A stretch of 64,000 nt of DNA from contig NZ_JABFCN010000048.1 in the NCBI RefSeq assembly GCF_013087515.1, positions 1-64,000 of the forward strand. The letters run 5' to 3'. Made by a program: the position numbers and the translations under genes. This document shows positions 17,032 through 25,383 of this stretch, piece by piece; within the stretch, counting starts at the first letter, position 1, and every line of letters begins with the position of its first letter. The notes beneath the pieces are model-generated. The model did not search any database, had not been told where the DNA came from, and was given only the letters and a program-made list of their open reading frames with translations. This DNA comes from Rhizobium sophorae (lineage in GTDB: Bacteria > Pseudomonadota > Alphaproteobacteria > Rhizobiales > Rhizobiaceae).

Positions 17032-18121
17032 GCCGGGTCTCCTGATAGAGCTGGGATGGCACAGCGCGGCCGGACGTGCAGTCGAAGAGCGCGAGTTTCG
17101 CCGGGTTGAATTCGAGGCCGACCCTTTCGCCGATCTGGAAGCTGCGGTTGGCGGGAACGCGGGCCTTGATCAGGCCGCCGGGGGTTTCCACAGCCACGAC
17201 CTGATTGGTGCCGAGATATTCGGCGCCATAGACGGCGCCGCGCAGCCGCGAGGCGTCGCTGAAGCGGATATGCTCCGGCCGCACGCCGAGCGCCAGCTCG
17301 CTTTCGGCCATGTCCTGGTGGATCTCGGGAACGGCGACATCGACGCCGTCGAGCAGGATGGAACGGTCGCCGCTTTTCAGGCCGGAGGTGAAGCGCATGA
17401 AGTTCATCGGCGGCGAGCCGATGAAATCGGCAACATACATGGTCGCCGGCTTGGCATAGATCTCCTGCGGCGTGCCGAACTGCTCGATGACGCCATGGTT
17501 CATGACGGCGATCTTGTCGGCCATCGCCATCGCCTCATGCTGGTCATGGGTGACGTAGACGGTGGTGGCGTGGATGCGGTTGTGCAGTTCGCGTAGCTCA
17601 TGGACCATGATCTCGCGGAACTCGGCGTCGAGCGTGCCGAGCGGCTCGTCCATCAGAAAGCATTTCGGACGCCGGACGATGGCGCGGCCGAGCGCCACGC
17701 GCTGCCGGTCGCCGCCGGCAAGGCCGGAGACCGAGCGGTTTAGAATATGATCGATCTGCAGCAGACGCGCAGTCTCTTCGACACGCTGACGGATTTCAGC
17801 CTTGGGCATGCCCTGCGACAGCAGCGGGAAGCCGATATTTTTGCGCACGTTCATATGCGGATAGAGCGCGAAGAGCTGGAAGACGAAGGCGATGTCGCGG
17901 GCGCTGGCACGGTTGAAGGTGACGTCCTCACCGTCGAGATAGATCTTGCCGCTCGACGGCAGCTCGAGACCCGCGATCATGCGAAGCGTCGTCGTCTTGC
18001 CGCAGCCGGAAGGTCCTAGAAGCGCCAGGAACTCGCCGTCATGGACGGTGAAGCTCGAATCCTCGACAGCGACGAAGCTGCCGAATTCCTTGCGGAGATT
18101 TTCGATCCGGATATCCGCCAT
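17024..18121 (-). CDS. ABC transporter ATP-binding protein with altered signature
   Basis: A 365-residue MalK-type ATPase with Walker A GPSGCGKT (36-43) and Walker B FLMDEP (155-160). The ABC signature reads LAGGD at 134-138 instead of LSGGQ, so one of the two ATP sites of the heterodimer may be weak or asymmetric. The C-terminal part is a TOBE-like domain (about 240-360). It starts 3 bases after the small membrane protein gene and overlaps the next ATPase by 8 bases. Same operon as the DHA kinases. Confidence 0.87.
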   Translation of the reverse strand: MADIRIENLRKEFGSFVAVEDSSFTVHDGEFLALLGPSGCGKTTTLRMIAGLELPSSGKIYLDGEDVTFNRASARDIAFVFQLFALYPHMNVRKNIGFPLLSQGMPKAEIRQRVEETARLLQIDHILNRSVSGLAGGDRQRVALGRAIVRRPKCFLMDEPLGTLDAEFREIMVHELRELHNRIHATTVYVTHDQHEAMAMADKIAVMNHGVIEQFGTPQEIYAKPATMYVADFIGSPPMNFMRFTSGLKSGDRSILLDGVDVAVPEIHQDMAESELALGVRPEHIRFSDASRLRGAVYGAEYLGTNQVVAVETPGGLIKARVPANRSFQIGERVGLEFNPAKLALFDCTSGRAVPSQLYQETRHG

Positions 18122-18124
18122 GGT

Positions 18125-18343
18125 TCACTCCGGAAATTTCGAGACGATGATGAACATGACGGTGCCTATGAGCAGGGTGACCAGCGAATAGGTGTAGAGC
18201 ACCAGCAGGAAGGGCTGGAACAGCATCAGGAAACCGAGCCCGATCAGCACGGTAGCGATGGCTTCCATCGGGCCACGGCGCAGGAAGAAGGGCCGTTTCG
18301 GACGGGCAGGGGTGCGGGTGCGTGTTTCTATCAGATGGGTCAT
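18125..18343 (-). CDS. Small inner-membrane protein of the ABC operon
   Basis: A 72-residue protein with a basic N-terminus (about 1-25) and two adjacent hydrophobic segments (about 27-47 and 50-67: AIATVLIGLGFLMLFQPF and YSLVTLLIGTVMFIIVS). It overlaps the permease gene before it by four bases and is followed 3 bases later by the ATPase, so it is a real operon member. The rhizobial glycerol importer also has a small extra membrane protein (GlpU) at an equivalent place, but the sequence here is not clearly the same family. Role unknown; possibly an accessory transporter subunit. Confidence 0.75.
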   Translation of the reverse strand: MTHLIETRTRTPARPKRPFFLRRGPMEAIATVLIGLGFLMLFQPFLLVLYTYSLVTLLIGTVMFIIVSKFPE

Positions 18344-19293
18344 TTGCGGACGGCTCCGAAGGTGATGCCGCGCAGCAGCTGCTTGCGCAGGAGAATGGTG
18401 AAGACGAGGATCGGGATCAGGAAGATTGTCGTGCCGGCGGCGACTGCCGGCCAGTCCTGTCCGCCTTCGCCGATGATCGTCGGGATGAAGGGCGGCGCGG
18501 TCTGGGCCTCGCCCGAGGTCAGAAGGGCGGCGAAGGCATATTCGTTCCAGGCGAAGATCAGGCAGAAGATCGCGGTCGCGGCGATGCCCGTCGTTGCCTG
18601 CGGCAGCACGACCTTGCGGAAAGCCTGCAATCTCGTATAGCCGTCGATCATCGCCGCTTCCTCGTATTCGCGCGGGATCTCGTCGATGAAGCCCTTCAGC
18701 AGCCAGACGGCGAGCGAGACGTTGACGGCGGTGTAGAGCAGGATCATGCCCAAGGCGGTGTCGGACAGGCCGAGTTCGCGATACATCAGGTAGATCGGGA
18801 TGGCGACGGCGATCGGCGGCATCATGCGCGTCGACAGGATGAAGAACAGCAGGTCGTCGGCGAGCGGCACCTTGAAGCGCGAGAAGCCGTAAGCGGCGAG
18901 CGTGCCGAGGAAGACCGCGAGGAAGGTGGAGCCGAAGGCGATCACCAGCGAATTGACGAAGCGCGGCACGAAATTCGACGGGCCTGCTATCACCATGTTG
19001 CGCTTGCGCGTCACCTCATCGCAGGTGCCGACCGGCGCCGGCAGCGAGGCGATATAGTCAGGCGTCTGCCGGGTGCGCGTCGTGAACAGGTTGCAATAGC
19101 CTTCGAGCGATGGGGTGAAGACGATCTTGGGGGGATAGCTGATCGAATCCGGCGGCGACTTGATGCTGGTCAGGAAGATCCAGACGAGCGGGATGAGGGT
19201 GATCAGCGCATAGAGGACGACGATGGTGCCGGCGATGCGCTTGCTGGACAGGCTCGGTTCGACGACCGAATGGGCAGAGTTGGCGGCGCTCAT
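18340..19293 (-). CDS. ABC transporter permease (MalG-like)
   Basis: A 317-residue inner-membrane permease with six predicted transmembrane segments and the EAA loop EYEEAAMIDGYTRLQAFRKVVLPQA that docks the ATPase. A periplasmic insert of about 70 residues between the first two segments (about 50-115, with a Cys) is longer than in many MalG proteins. Start at 19293 overlaps the other permease stop by ATGA and has GGTGAAG upstream. It pairs with the MalF-like protein to form the channel. Confidence 0.88.
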   Translation of the reverse strand: MSAANSAHSVVEPSLSSKRIAGTIVVLYALITLIPLVWIFLTSIKSPPDSISYPPKIVFTPSLEGYCNLFTTRTRQTPDYIASLPAPVGTCDEVTRKRNMVIAGPSNFVPRFVNSLVIAFGSTFLAVFLGTLAAYGFSRFKVPLADDLLFFILSTRMMPPIAVAIPIYLMYRELGLSDTALGMILLYTAVNVSLAVWLLKGFIDEIPREYEEAAMIDGYTRLQAFRKVVLPQATTGIAATAIFCLIFAWNEYAFAALLTSGEAQTAPPFIPTIIGEGGQDWPAVAAGTTIFLIPILVFTILLRKQLLRGITFGAVRK

Positions 19294-20258
19294 CGTTGCT
19301 TCACCTTGTTCAATGCCTTGACGTAGATGTTGGCGAGGCCGAACACCGCAACGAAGAGGATGATGGCGAAGGCCGAGGCTCGGCCAGTCGCCCAACTTTC
19401 GAAGGCGGCGCGCTTCAGCGTGATCGAGGCGACCTCTGTGACCGAACCCGGACCGCCGCCGGTGAGAAGCGTCACCATGTCGAACATCTTGAAATTCTCG
19501 ATGCCGCGGAAGAGCACGGCAAGCATGATGAAGGGCAGGGCCATCGGCACGGTGATCGACCAGAATTGCCGCCATGGCGAGGCGCGGTCGACCTCGGCCG
19601 CCTCGTAGATATAGTCGGGGATCGAGCGCAGGCCGGCGAGGCAGATCAGCATCACATAGGGCGTCCACATCCAGGTATCGACGATGATGATTGCCCAAGG
19701 CGCCAGCGTAACGTTGCCGAGCATCTGGATATCGGATGTCGGAATGCCTGTGACCAGCGACACGGCATAGGCGAAGAGGCCGATCTGCGGCTCGTAGAGG
19801 AAGCGCCAGAAATTGCCGACGACGGCGGGCGACAGCATCATCGGGATCAGGATGATCGTCGTCCAGAAGGCATGGCCGCGAAACTTGCGGTCGATCAGGT
19901 AGGCGAGCGTGAAGCCGATCACCGTCTGCAGCACGATCGTCCAGAAGACGAAATGCGCGGTAGTCTGCATTGCCTGCCAGATGTCGGGGTCGTTGAGAAC
20001 GCGCTGGTAATTTCCGAAGCCGACGCCCAGGACCGGCGCATTCGGCCGGTTGGCGCGGTAATTTGTGAAGGAGAGATAGACCGCCCAAAGCAGCGGGAAA
20101 ATGTTGATCGCCAAGAGCAGCGTGATGGCAGGCGCAATGAACAGCCAGGCGATTGCCCTGTCGGAGAGGCCGCGGACGCGCCGGGCAACCGAGGAGGGCG
20201 TTGCCCTTGCTGTCGCATCGGCTGCCTTCTCGACGATCGAGGATTGGGAAATAGTCAA
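19290..20258 (-). CDS. ABC transporter permease (MalF-like)
   Basis: A 322-residue permease with six hydrophobic segments starting at AIAWLFIAPAITLLLAINIF, and an EAA loop DYIYEAAEVDRASPWRQFWSITVP. The TTG at 20258 is taken as start because AGGTGA lies 4 bases before it; an upstream extension would run back into the stem-loop at 20293-20325. It is separated from the binding protein gene by 114 bases that include that hairpin. Confidence 0.87.
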   Translation of the reverse strand: MTISQSSIVEKAADATARATPSSVARRVRGLSDRAIAWLFIAPAITLLLAINIFPLLWAVYLSFTNYRANRPNAPVLGVGFGNYQRVLNDPDIWQAMQTTAHFVFWTIVLQTVIGFTLAYLIDRKFRGHAFWTTIILIPMMLSPAVVGNFWRFLYEPQIGLFAYAVSLVTGIPTSDIQMLGNVTLAPWAIIIVDTWMWTPYVMLICLAGLRSIPDYIYEAAEVDRASPWRQFWSITVPMALPFIMLAVLFRGIENFKMFDMVTLLTGGGPGSVTEVASITLKRAAFESWATGRASAFAIILFVAVFGLANIYVKALNKVKQR

Positions 20259-20292
20259 GTTTTCACCTGGTCTTTTAGGATATGGGAGATCT

Positions 20293-20325
20293 GGCGGCCC
20301 GGCTCGTCTGCCGATCCGGGCCGCC
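20293..20325 (-). terminator. Strong stem-loop between binding protein and permease genes
   Basis: GGCGGCCCGG (20293-20302) pairs perfectly with CCGGGCCGCC (20316-20325) around a 13-base loop. No U-run follows on the minus strand. Such hairpins after the binding protein gene of ABC operons commonly protect the upstream message from 3' decay and lower downstream expression, giving an excess of binding protein over membrane parts. That role is inferred. Confidence 0.6.
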
Positions 20326-20372
20326 AACCTGGTGAGGATGGCGCAGAGGGATGCCGCCGGTCCCGTCGGGCA

Positions 20373-21698
20373 CTAGATCTTGCCGTCGTCCTTGAAGACG
20401 TCGCTCCAGTCCTTCACCAGGCCATCGAGTGCCTCCTGGGCGGTGCCGTTGCCGGCGACCACGTAGTTGTGGACGCGCTTCTGCATGGCCTGCAGCAGCG
20501 AGGCGTAGCTCGGCTCGGCCCAGAAGTCCTTGACGATCGCCATCGAGTCCAGGAAGGCCTGGGCATAAGGCTGGCTCTTGGCAAAGTCCGGCGCGTTGAC
20601 GACGGAGTTCAGGCAGGAAAAACCGCCAAGTTCCCACCACTTGGCCTGCACGTCGGGCTGTGCGAACCATTTGATGTATTGCAGGGCGGAGTCGCGCTTG
20701 TCGGAGTAGGAGACCACCGAGATGCCCTGGCCGCCAAGCTGGGCGAAATGCGCCTTCTCAGCCGGATTGGGAAAGAAGCCGATCCTGTCGCCGCCGACCT
20801 TCTCGTCCTTGTAGAGGCCGGGCCACGTGAAAGCGAAGTTCATCTGCATGGCGACCTGGCCGGATTTGAAGGCGTCGGCGGATTCGACCATGTAGACGTT
20901 GGAGCTGCCGGGCGGGGTGCAGCAGTCGTAGAGGGACTTGTAGAATTCGAGGCCCTTGACCGCATCGGCCGAGTTGACGAAGCCTTCCATGTCATAGGGC
21001 TTCTGCGGGTTGTCGTACTGGAAGCCCCAGTCGTAGAGCACGTTGGTCACGCCCATGGTGATGCCTTCAGAGCCGCGCTCGGTATAGATCGAGGCGCCGT
21101 AGACGGTCTTGCCGTCGATCTCACGCTTCTGGAAGAACTCGGCGATCTGCTTCAGCTCGTCGTAGGACTTCGGCGCTGCGAGATCGTGGCCGTATTTCTC
21201 CTTGAATTCCTTCTGCAGTTCCGGCTTCTCGAACCAGTCCTTGCGGTAGGTCCAGCCGACGACGTCGCCCATCGCAGGCAGCGCCCAGTAGTTCGGCGTG
21301 TTCTTCGGCCATTCCGAGTAGCCGACGACGGTCGCCGGCACGAAGTCATCCATCTTGATGCCTTCCTTGTCGAAGAAGTCGTTGAGCTTAACATAGTGGC
21401 CATTCTCGGCCGAGCCGCCGATCCACTGGCTGTCGCCGATGATCAGGTCGCAGAGCTTGCCATGGGAATTCAGCTCGTTGAGGAAGCGGTCGGCATAACT
21501 CGTCCAGGGAACGAATTCGAACTTCATCTGCGTGCCGGTCTTGGCGGTGAAATCCTTCGACAGCTCGACGAGCGCATTGGCGGGGTCCCATGCGGCCCAG
21601 CACAGCGTCAGTTCATCGGCTTTGGCGAGATTGGGCAATGCCGACGACATGACGAATGCCGTGGCTAGCCCGAAAAGGGCTTTCGATGTTTTCTGCAT
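20373..21698 (-). CDS. ABC transporter sugar/polyol-binding protein
   Basis: A 441-residue extracellular solute-binding protein of the carbohydrate (family 1) type. The N-terminal signal peptide (about 1-27, ending SALPNLAKA) is followed by the mature start DELTLCWAAWDPANALVELSKDFTAKTG. Tryptophans in the ligand cleft typical for sugar binders are seen (WAAWDP, VPWTSYADRF, GWTYRKDW). GGGAGG lies 7 bases before the ATG at 21698. It is the first gene of the DHA kinase operon; the ligand is probably a small polyol or ketose metabolised to DHA, by context only. Confidence 0.88.
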   Translation of the reverse strand: MQKTSKALFGLATAFVMSSALPNLAKADELTLCWAAWDPANALVELSKDFTAKTGTQMKFEFVPWTSYADRFLNELNSHGKLCDLIIGDSQWIGGSAENGHYVKLNDFFDKEGIKMDDFVPATVVGYSEWPKNTPNYWALPAMGDVVGWTYRKDWFEKPELQKEFKEKYGHDLAAPKSYDELKQIAEFFQKREIDGKTVYGASIYTERGSEGITMGVTNVLYDWGFQYDNPQKPYDMEGFVNSADAVKGLEFYKSLYDCCTPPGSSNVYMVESADAFKSGQVAMQMNFAFTWPGLYKDEKVGGDRIGFFPNPAEKAHFAQLGGQGISVVSYSDKRDSALQYIKWFAQPDVQAKWWELGGFSCLNSVVNAPDFAKSQPYAQAFLDSMAIVKDFWAEPSYASLLQAMQKRVHNYVVAGNGTAQEALDGLVKDWSDVFKDDGKI

Positions 21699-21787
21699 AA
21701 GTTCCTCCCAGAACCAAGAGCCGGCTCCCCGCCGGCGTCGCATGTTCACCCACTTCAGAGAATGCTCACATGAACTCCTCAATCATC

Positions 21788-21829
21788 ATGTTTAGCAATA
21801 TGTTTAGTGATATCTATTTTTATAAACAT
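21788..21829. promoter_or_regulatory. Putative operator cluster for the ABC/DHA operon
   Basis: ATGTTTAG occurs twice (21788-21795 and 21800-21807, 12 bases apart) and an inverted half TAAACAT lies at 21823-21829, all within an AT-rich stretch 90-131 bases upstream of the binding protein start. This is a natural place for repressor or activator binding. No regulator gene of an obvious polyol type (DeoR, LacI) is adjacent. Confidence 0.4.
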
Positions 21830-22087
21830 TGCAAGCGCCAATCGTTGCTGCAATGCGACAGGCGTCGCACCACATGGGCGGATAGTTTTGGGGGCCGATC
21901 TTTTGCGGCAGGACCCGAAAAATTCTTGGCGAGCGTACCGATGCAGCGACATCTGGCCTCGCTGCGACATGAATCGCACGGTATGGACTGCACGCCGCTC
22001 CCGTTTTTCCCCGGAGCGGTTCAAGCTTGGCCTCGCTTCGGTGGGGCCTTTTTCTTGAATCCTTTCTTGGGTCGATGCCGCCAGGAT

Positions 22088-22190
22088 GATTTTAGGCCGG
22101 GTCGGCCTAAAATCTGAATCCTGTTCTACGTTGTATAGTTAGAGCATGATGTCGTCCGGAAACCGCTCACACTTTTCGGCATCATGCTCT
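22088..22190. repeat. Rhizobial palindromic repeat pair
   Basis: GATTTTAGGCC (22088-22098) pairs with GGCCTAAAATC (22104-22114) around five bases. Right after it, AGAGCATGATG (22141-22151) pairs with CATCATGCTCT (22180-22190). Both resemble interspersed palindromic elements familiar from Rhizobium intergenic DNA. They may act as bidirectional transcription stops or be selfish repeats. Confidence 0.6.
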
Positions 22191-22374
22191 AGGTATCGGG
22201 CCGCATCGGGAATATTCCCGCGCAGTGCGAGATTTGGCCTTTCCGGCCGGATGCAACGGGCGTATTCAGCCAGTGCGCGGCTTTCCATGTCCGCGCTCCT
22301 CCGCGCGGCAGATCTCCGATCGGCTTCCTTCCCGTTTGCCTGCCGCGTCATCTTGAATTTTCATTGGCAGATCG

Positions 22375-23820
22375 ATGACCACGGCAGAGACGAGCGAGAA
22401 TGGGCAAGAGGCGGCGAGCGGCCGCCAGGCGAAGATCGTGGCACTGGTCGTTGCCGTTTCCTTCTTCATGCAGATCCTCGACGGCACGATCGTCGCCACC
22501 TCGCTGCCGCAGATGGCGGCAAGCTTCGGCGTGCAGCCGGTGTCGATGAGCATTGGCATCACCGTCTACATGCTGACGATGGCCGCCTTCATTCCGCTGT
22601 CGGGCTGGCTCGGCGACCGGTTCGGCGCGCGCCGTATCTTCCTGATGTCGATCGCCGTTTTCACCGGCGCCTCGCTGTTCTGCGGGCTCTCCGGCAGCCT
22701 TGCGGAGTTCGTTCTGTGGCGCGCCGTGCAGGGGGCGGGCAGCGCACTGATGACGCCGGTCGGGCGCATTATCGTCTTGAAAAACGCCCGCAAGTCGGAA
22801 CTCGTGCAGGCGATCGCACTGATCACCTGGCCGGCGCTGACGGCGCCGGTGCTCGGCCCGGTGCTCGGCGGCTTCATCACCACCTATGCCAGCTGGCATT
22901 GGAACTTCCTCATCAATATTCCGATCGGCATCCTAGGCATCGCGTTGGTGCTGCGCTTCGTGCCGGAGCAGCGCGAGACCAATCCCGGCCGGCTAGATTT
23001 CGTCGGCTTCGTCCTCAGTGCTGCCGGGCTGACTTTCCTGCTTGCCGCACTGGAGCTTTCAGTCAAATGGCACGGCGGTCTCTTGCCGGTCATATCGATG
23101 CTGGCAGCCGGAATCGTGCTGTCGGTCATGGCGACGCGGCATTTCCTCGCCGTCGACAATCCGCTGCTCGACCTTTCGGCTTTCCGCATCCAGACCTTCT
23201 CGATGTCGACGCTGTCGGCGGGCACGGCCTGTAGGGTGGCGATCAATGCGACGCCGTTTCTGCTGCCTTTGCTGTTTCAGCTCGGCTTCGGCCTGAGCTC
23301 GATTGCCGCCGGCACCTATCTGCTCGTCTATTTCCTCGGCAATTTCAGCATGAAGGCGGTGACGACACCGCTGCTGCGCTTCTTCGGCTTTCGCACAGTG
23401 CTTGGGGTCAACGGGCTGATCGCAGCGCTTTCGATCGTCGGCTGCGGTTTCCTCTCGCCGGAGACGCCGCCGTTTTTCATCCATGCGCTGCTTTTCCTCG
23501 CCGGCCTGTCGCGGTCGATGGAGTTCACCGCTTTGAACACGCTCGCCTTTGCCGATATCGGTCCGGCGCAGCGAAGCTCGGCCTCGACGCTGTCGAGCAT
23601 GCTGCAGCAGGTATCGATGCTGCTCGGCGTGGCGGTGGCGGCGGCCGTGCTCAATATCGCCTCGGCTTTCAGGGGTGCCGACAATCCCGTTCTTGCCGAT
23701 TTCCGCTGGGCTTTCATCGTGGTCGGCGCGATCGGCGTCGTCTCGTCGCTGCGCTTCCTGCAGTTGCCGGCAGAGGCAGGCGCCGAAGTATCCGGCCATC
23801 GGAAATCCCAGAAAAATTAG
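22375..23820 (+). CDS. MFS drug efflux transporter, DHA2 family (EmrB/QacA-like)
   Basis: A 481-residue membrane protein with about 14 hydrophobic segments, as in the 14-spanner DHA2 group. Family marks: the motif LDGTIVATSLPQMAASFGV in helix 1, GWLGDRFGARRIFLMS (motif A) after helix 2, WRAVQGAGSALMTPVGR (motif B), and PVLGPVLGGFI (motif C, the antiporter motif) in helix 5. It should export drugs or toxic organics in exchange for protons. No membrane fusion partner is adjacent. The Shine-Dalgarno sequence is weak. Confidence 0.85.
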   Translation: MTTAETSENGQEAASGRQAKIVALVVAVSFFMQILDGTIVATSLPQMAASFGVQPVSMSIGITVYMLTMAAFIPLSGWLGDRFGARRIFLMSIAVFTGASLFCGLSGSLAEFVLWRAVQGAGSALMTPVGRIIVLKNARKSELVQAIALITWPALTAPVLGPVLGGFITTYASWHWNFLINIPIGILGIALVLRFVPEQRETNPGRLDFVGFVLSAAGLTFLLAALELSVKWHGGLLPVISMLAAGIVLSVMATRHFLAVDNPLLDLSAFRIQTFSMSTLSAGTACRVAINATPFLLPLLFQLGFGLSSIAAGTYLLVYFLGNFSMKAVTTPLLRFFGFRTVLGVNGLIAALSIVGCGFLSPETPPFFIHALLFLAGLSRSMEFTALNTLAFADIGPAQRSSASTLSSMLQQVSMLLGVAVAAAVLNIASAFRGADNPVLADFRWAFIVVGAIGVVSSLRFLQLPAEAGAEVSGHRKSQKN

Positions 23821-23829
23821 CTTATCCGC

Positions 23830-23854
23830 GGAACCAATCGGGCCGCGCGGCGTT
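23830..23854 (+). promoter_or_regulatory. Candidate EcfG (general stress) promoter
   Basis: GGAAC (23830-23834), 16 bases, then CGTT (23851-23854) match the EcfG/RpoE2 consensus exactly. The site is in the gap after the MFS gene and 243 bases before the receiver-kinase gene, implying a long leader if it drives that gene. HisKA_2 kinases are typical of the alphaproteobacterial general stress pathway, which fits. About one such match is expected by chance in 64 kb, so this remains a candidate. Confidence 0.4.
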
Positions 23855-24097
23855 CATGCATCTCATTTCAGGTTTTCGTTTCCCCATCTCCTTCAACGAC
23901 TTCCATAGGTATCCTCCCAAGTCAGGGTCATGTTCTGAAAATGCCGGCTTTCCGACATCCTCCTTCCGCGCCGCCTGCGACAAGAGCGAGGGATAACCGC
24001 TGTTTACCCCAGGCGGCCAATACAATACGACATTACCCTGCGGACGACTCGGACGCTTGCGGGCGGTTGTCGCTGCGAGAGAACGCCGGGAGACCGA

Positions 24098-25162
24098 ATG
24101 AGCAATTCTAGCGGCGATGCGGATGCCCTGATCCACATCCTCTATATCGACGACGACGAGGGGCTTGCCCTACTGATGCAGAAGAACCTGCGTCGGCGCG
24201 GCTTTTCGGTCGAGTGGGCCGAGAGCGGCGCTGCCGGCCTTGCAAGACTCGGCGAAGGTGGTATCGACGCCGTCGTGCTCGATCATGTCCTGGCCGGCGA
24301 GACCGGCCTCGACATTCTGCCCAGCATCACGGTGATGCCGGATCATCCGCCGGTCATCTATGCGACAGGTTCGGACGATACCAGCATCGCGGTCGCCGCG
24401 CTGAAGGCCGGCGCCGACGATTACATGCTGAAGGGGATCTCAGCCGATTATTTCGACTTGCTCGCCGCCGCCCTCGAACAGTCGCTGGAGCGGGCGCGGT
24501 TTCGCCGCGAGACGGCGCAGGCACAGGAGGTGATCCGCCAGCAGCGCGACCTTGCAGAAATGCTGCTTGCCGAAGTCAATCACCGCATCGCCAACAGCCT
24601 CGGCCTCGTCGGCGCGCTGATCCGCATGCAATCCTCGATGACCACGGATCAGGTGGCGATCGACGCGCTGCACGAAACACAGATGCGCATCAACGCCATC
24701 GCCAGCGTGCACCGCCGGCTCTATACCAACCGGCAGGTCGGCTCGGTGCAGGTCGATGAATATCTGAACAGCCTGCTCACCGAACTCGAAACCTCGATGC
24801 GCGACGACAAGCGACCGCACCGGATCGTGCTCACCGCGCAGCCAGTCAATCTGGCGACCGACAAGGTGATCACGCTCGGCCTGATCGTCAGCGAGCTCGT
24901 CACCAATGCCTTCAAATATGCCTATCCGGACAGCGTGCCAGGCGAGATCCGCGTCACCGTCGACCAGACGGATGAGACATTGCGCGTTATCGTCGAGGAT
25001 GACGGCGCCGGTTTCGACCCGTCGAGCCCGGCCAGGGGAACCGGCCTTGGTACACGCATCCTGACGGCCATGGCAGCCAGCCTGAAATCGGATTTCGCCT
25101 ATGACCCCGGGCATGATGGGACGAAGGCGACGCTGGTGTTTTCGCTGCATGAGGGGAAGTAG
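24098..25162 (+). CDS. Receiver-HisKA_2 hybrid histidine kinase
   Basis: A 354-residue soluble protein with an N-terminal receiver domain (about 13-130; acidic DDD at 18-20, phosphoacceptor Asp62, Lys112) followed by a HisKA_2-type kinase. The phospho-histidine is His162 in AEVNHRIANSLGLVGALI; the ATPase domain has the N-box ELVTNAFKYAYP (Asn270) and the glycine loops GAGFDP and GTGLGTRI. No sensor or membrane part is present, so it is probably controlled through its receiver. Related proteins tune general stress or light signalling. GGGAGA precedes the ATG. Confidence 0.87.
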   Translation: MSNSSGDADALIHILYIDDDEGLALLMQKNLRRRGFSVEWAESGAAGLARLGEGGIDAVVLDHVLAGETGLDILPSITVMPDHPPVIYATGSDDTSIAVAALKAGADDYMLKGISADYFDLLAAALEQSLERARFRRETAQAQEVIRQQRDLAEMLLAEVNHRIANSLGLVGALIRMQSSMTTDQVAIDALHETQMRINAIASVHRRLYTNRQVGSVQVDEYLNSLLTELETSMRDDKRPHRIVLTAQPVNLATDKVITLGLIVSELVTNAFKYAYPDSVPGEIRVTVDQTDETLRVIVEDDGAGFDPSSPARGTGLGTRILTAMAASLKSDFAYDPGHDGTKATLVFSLHEGK

Positions 25163-25189
25163 GGCGTGCAGCGTAGGGTGTGCCGTGTG

Positions 25190-25303
25190 ACCCCTTATCC
25201 GCCCTACGGGCACCTTCTCCCCGAGGGGAGAAGGTGAATGGAGATGTTGCCGCGAATCTCTTCTCCCCAGTGTGGAGAAGGTGGCGGCAGCCGGATCAGG
25301 GTG
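25190..25303. repeat. RIME-type intergenic mosaic element
   Basis: About 114 bases between two plus-strand genes with the typical Rhizobium intergenic mosaic layout: outer ends CCCCTTATCCG and CCGGATCAGGG form an imperfect inverted pair, and inside are two hairpins, CTTCTCCCC-GA-GGGGAGAAG and CTTCTCCCCagtgTGGAGAAG. RIME elements are repeated non-coding elements of Rhizobiaceae; this one lies between the kinase and DUF924 genes. Confidence 0.8.
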
Positions 25304-25383
25304 CTGTCGGCACGGTGTTATCCCTTTTCCTACAATAATTTACCGAAGCTGCATCATCAAGCCTAACGCTAGGGAGGGGGAAC

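Larger units (their letters stand above)
21699..22374. other. 676-base intergenic region between DHA operon and MFS gene
   Basis: No coding region is supported. It holds, from left to right, putative operators for the ABC/DHA operon (21788-21829), a 7-base-pair hairpin CCGCTCC/GGAGCGG at 21995-22019, a perfect 11-base-pair hairpin at 22088-22114 and a 50-base palindromic repeat at 22141-22190. The remainder is unremarkable. Confidence 0.6.

Noticed and set aside
19294..20088. N-terminal extension of the MalG-like permease
   Set aside because: The extra part is the out-of-frame reading of the MalF-like gene; the true ATG at 19293 has a ribosome site and overlaps the upstream stop.
19296..21668. 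Long plus-strand open frame opposite the permease and binding protein genes (790 codons)
   Set aside because: Antisense shadow; the minus strand encodes clear ABC transporter proteins.
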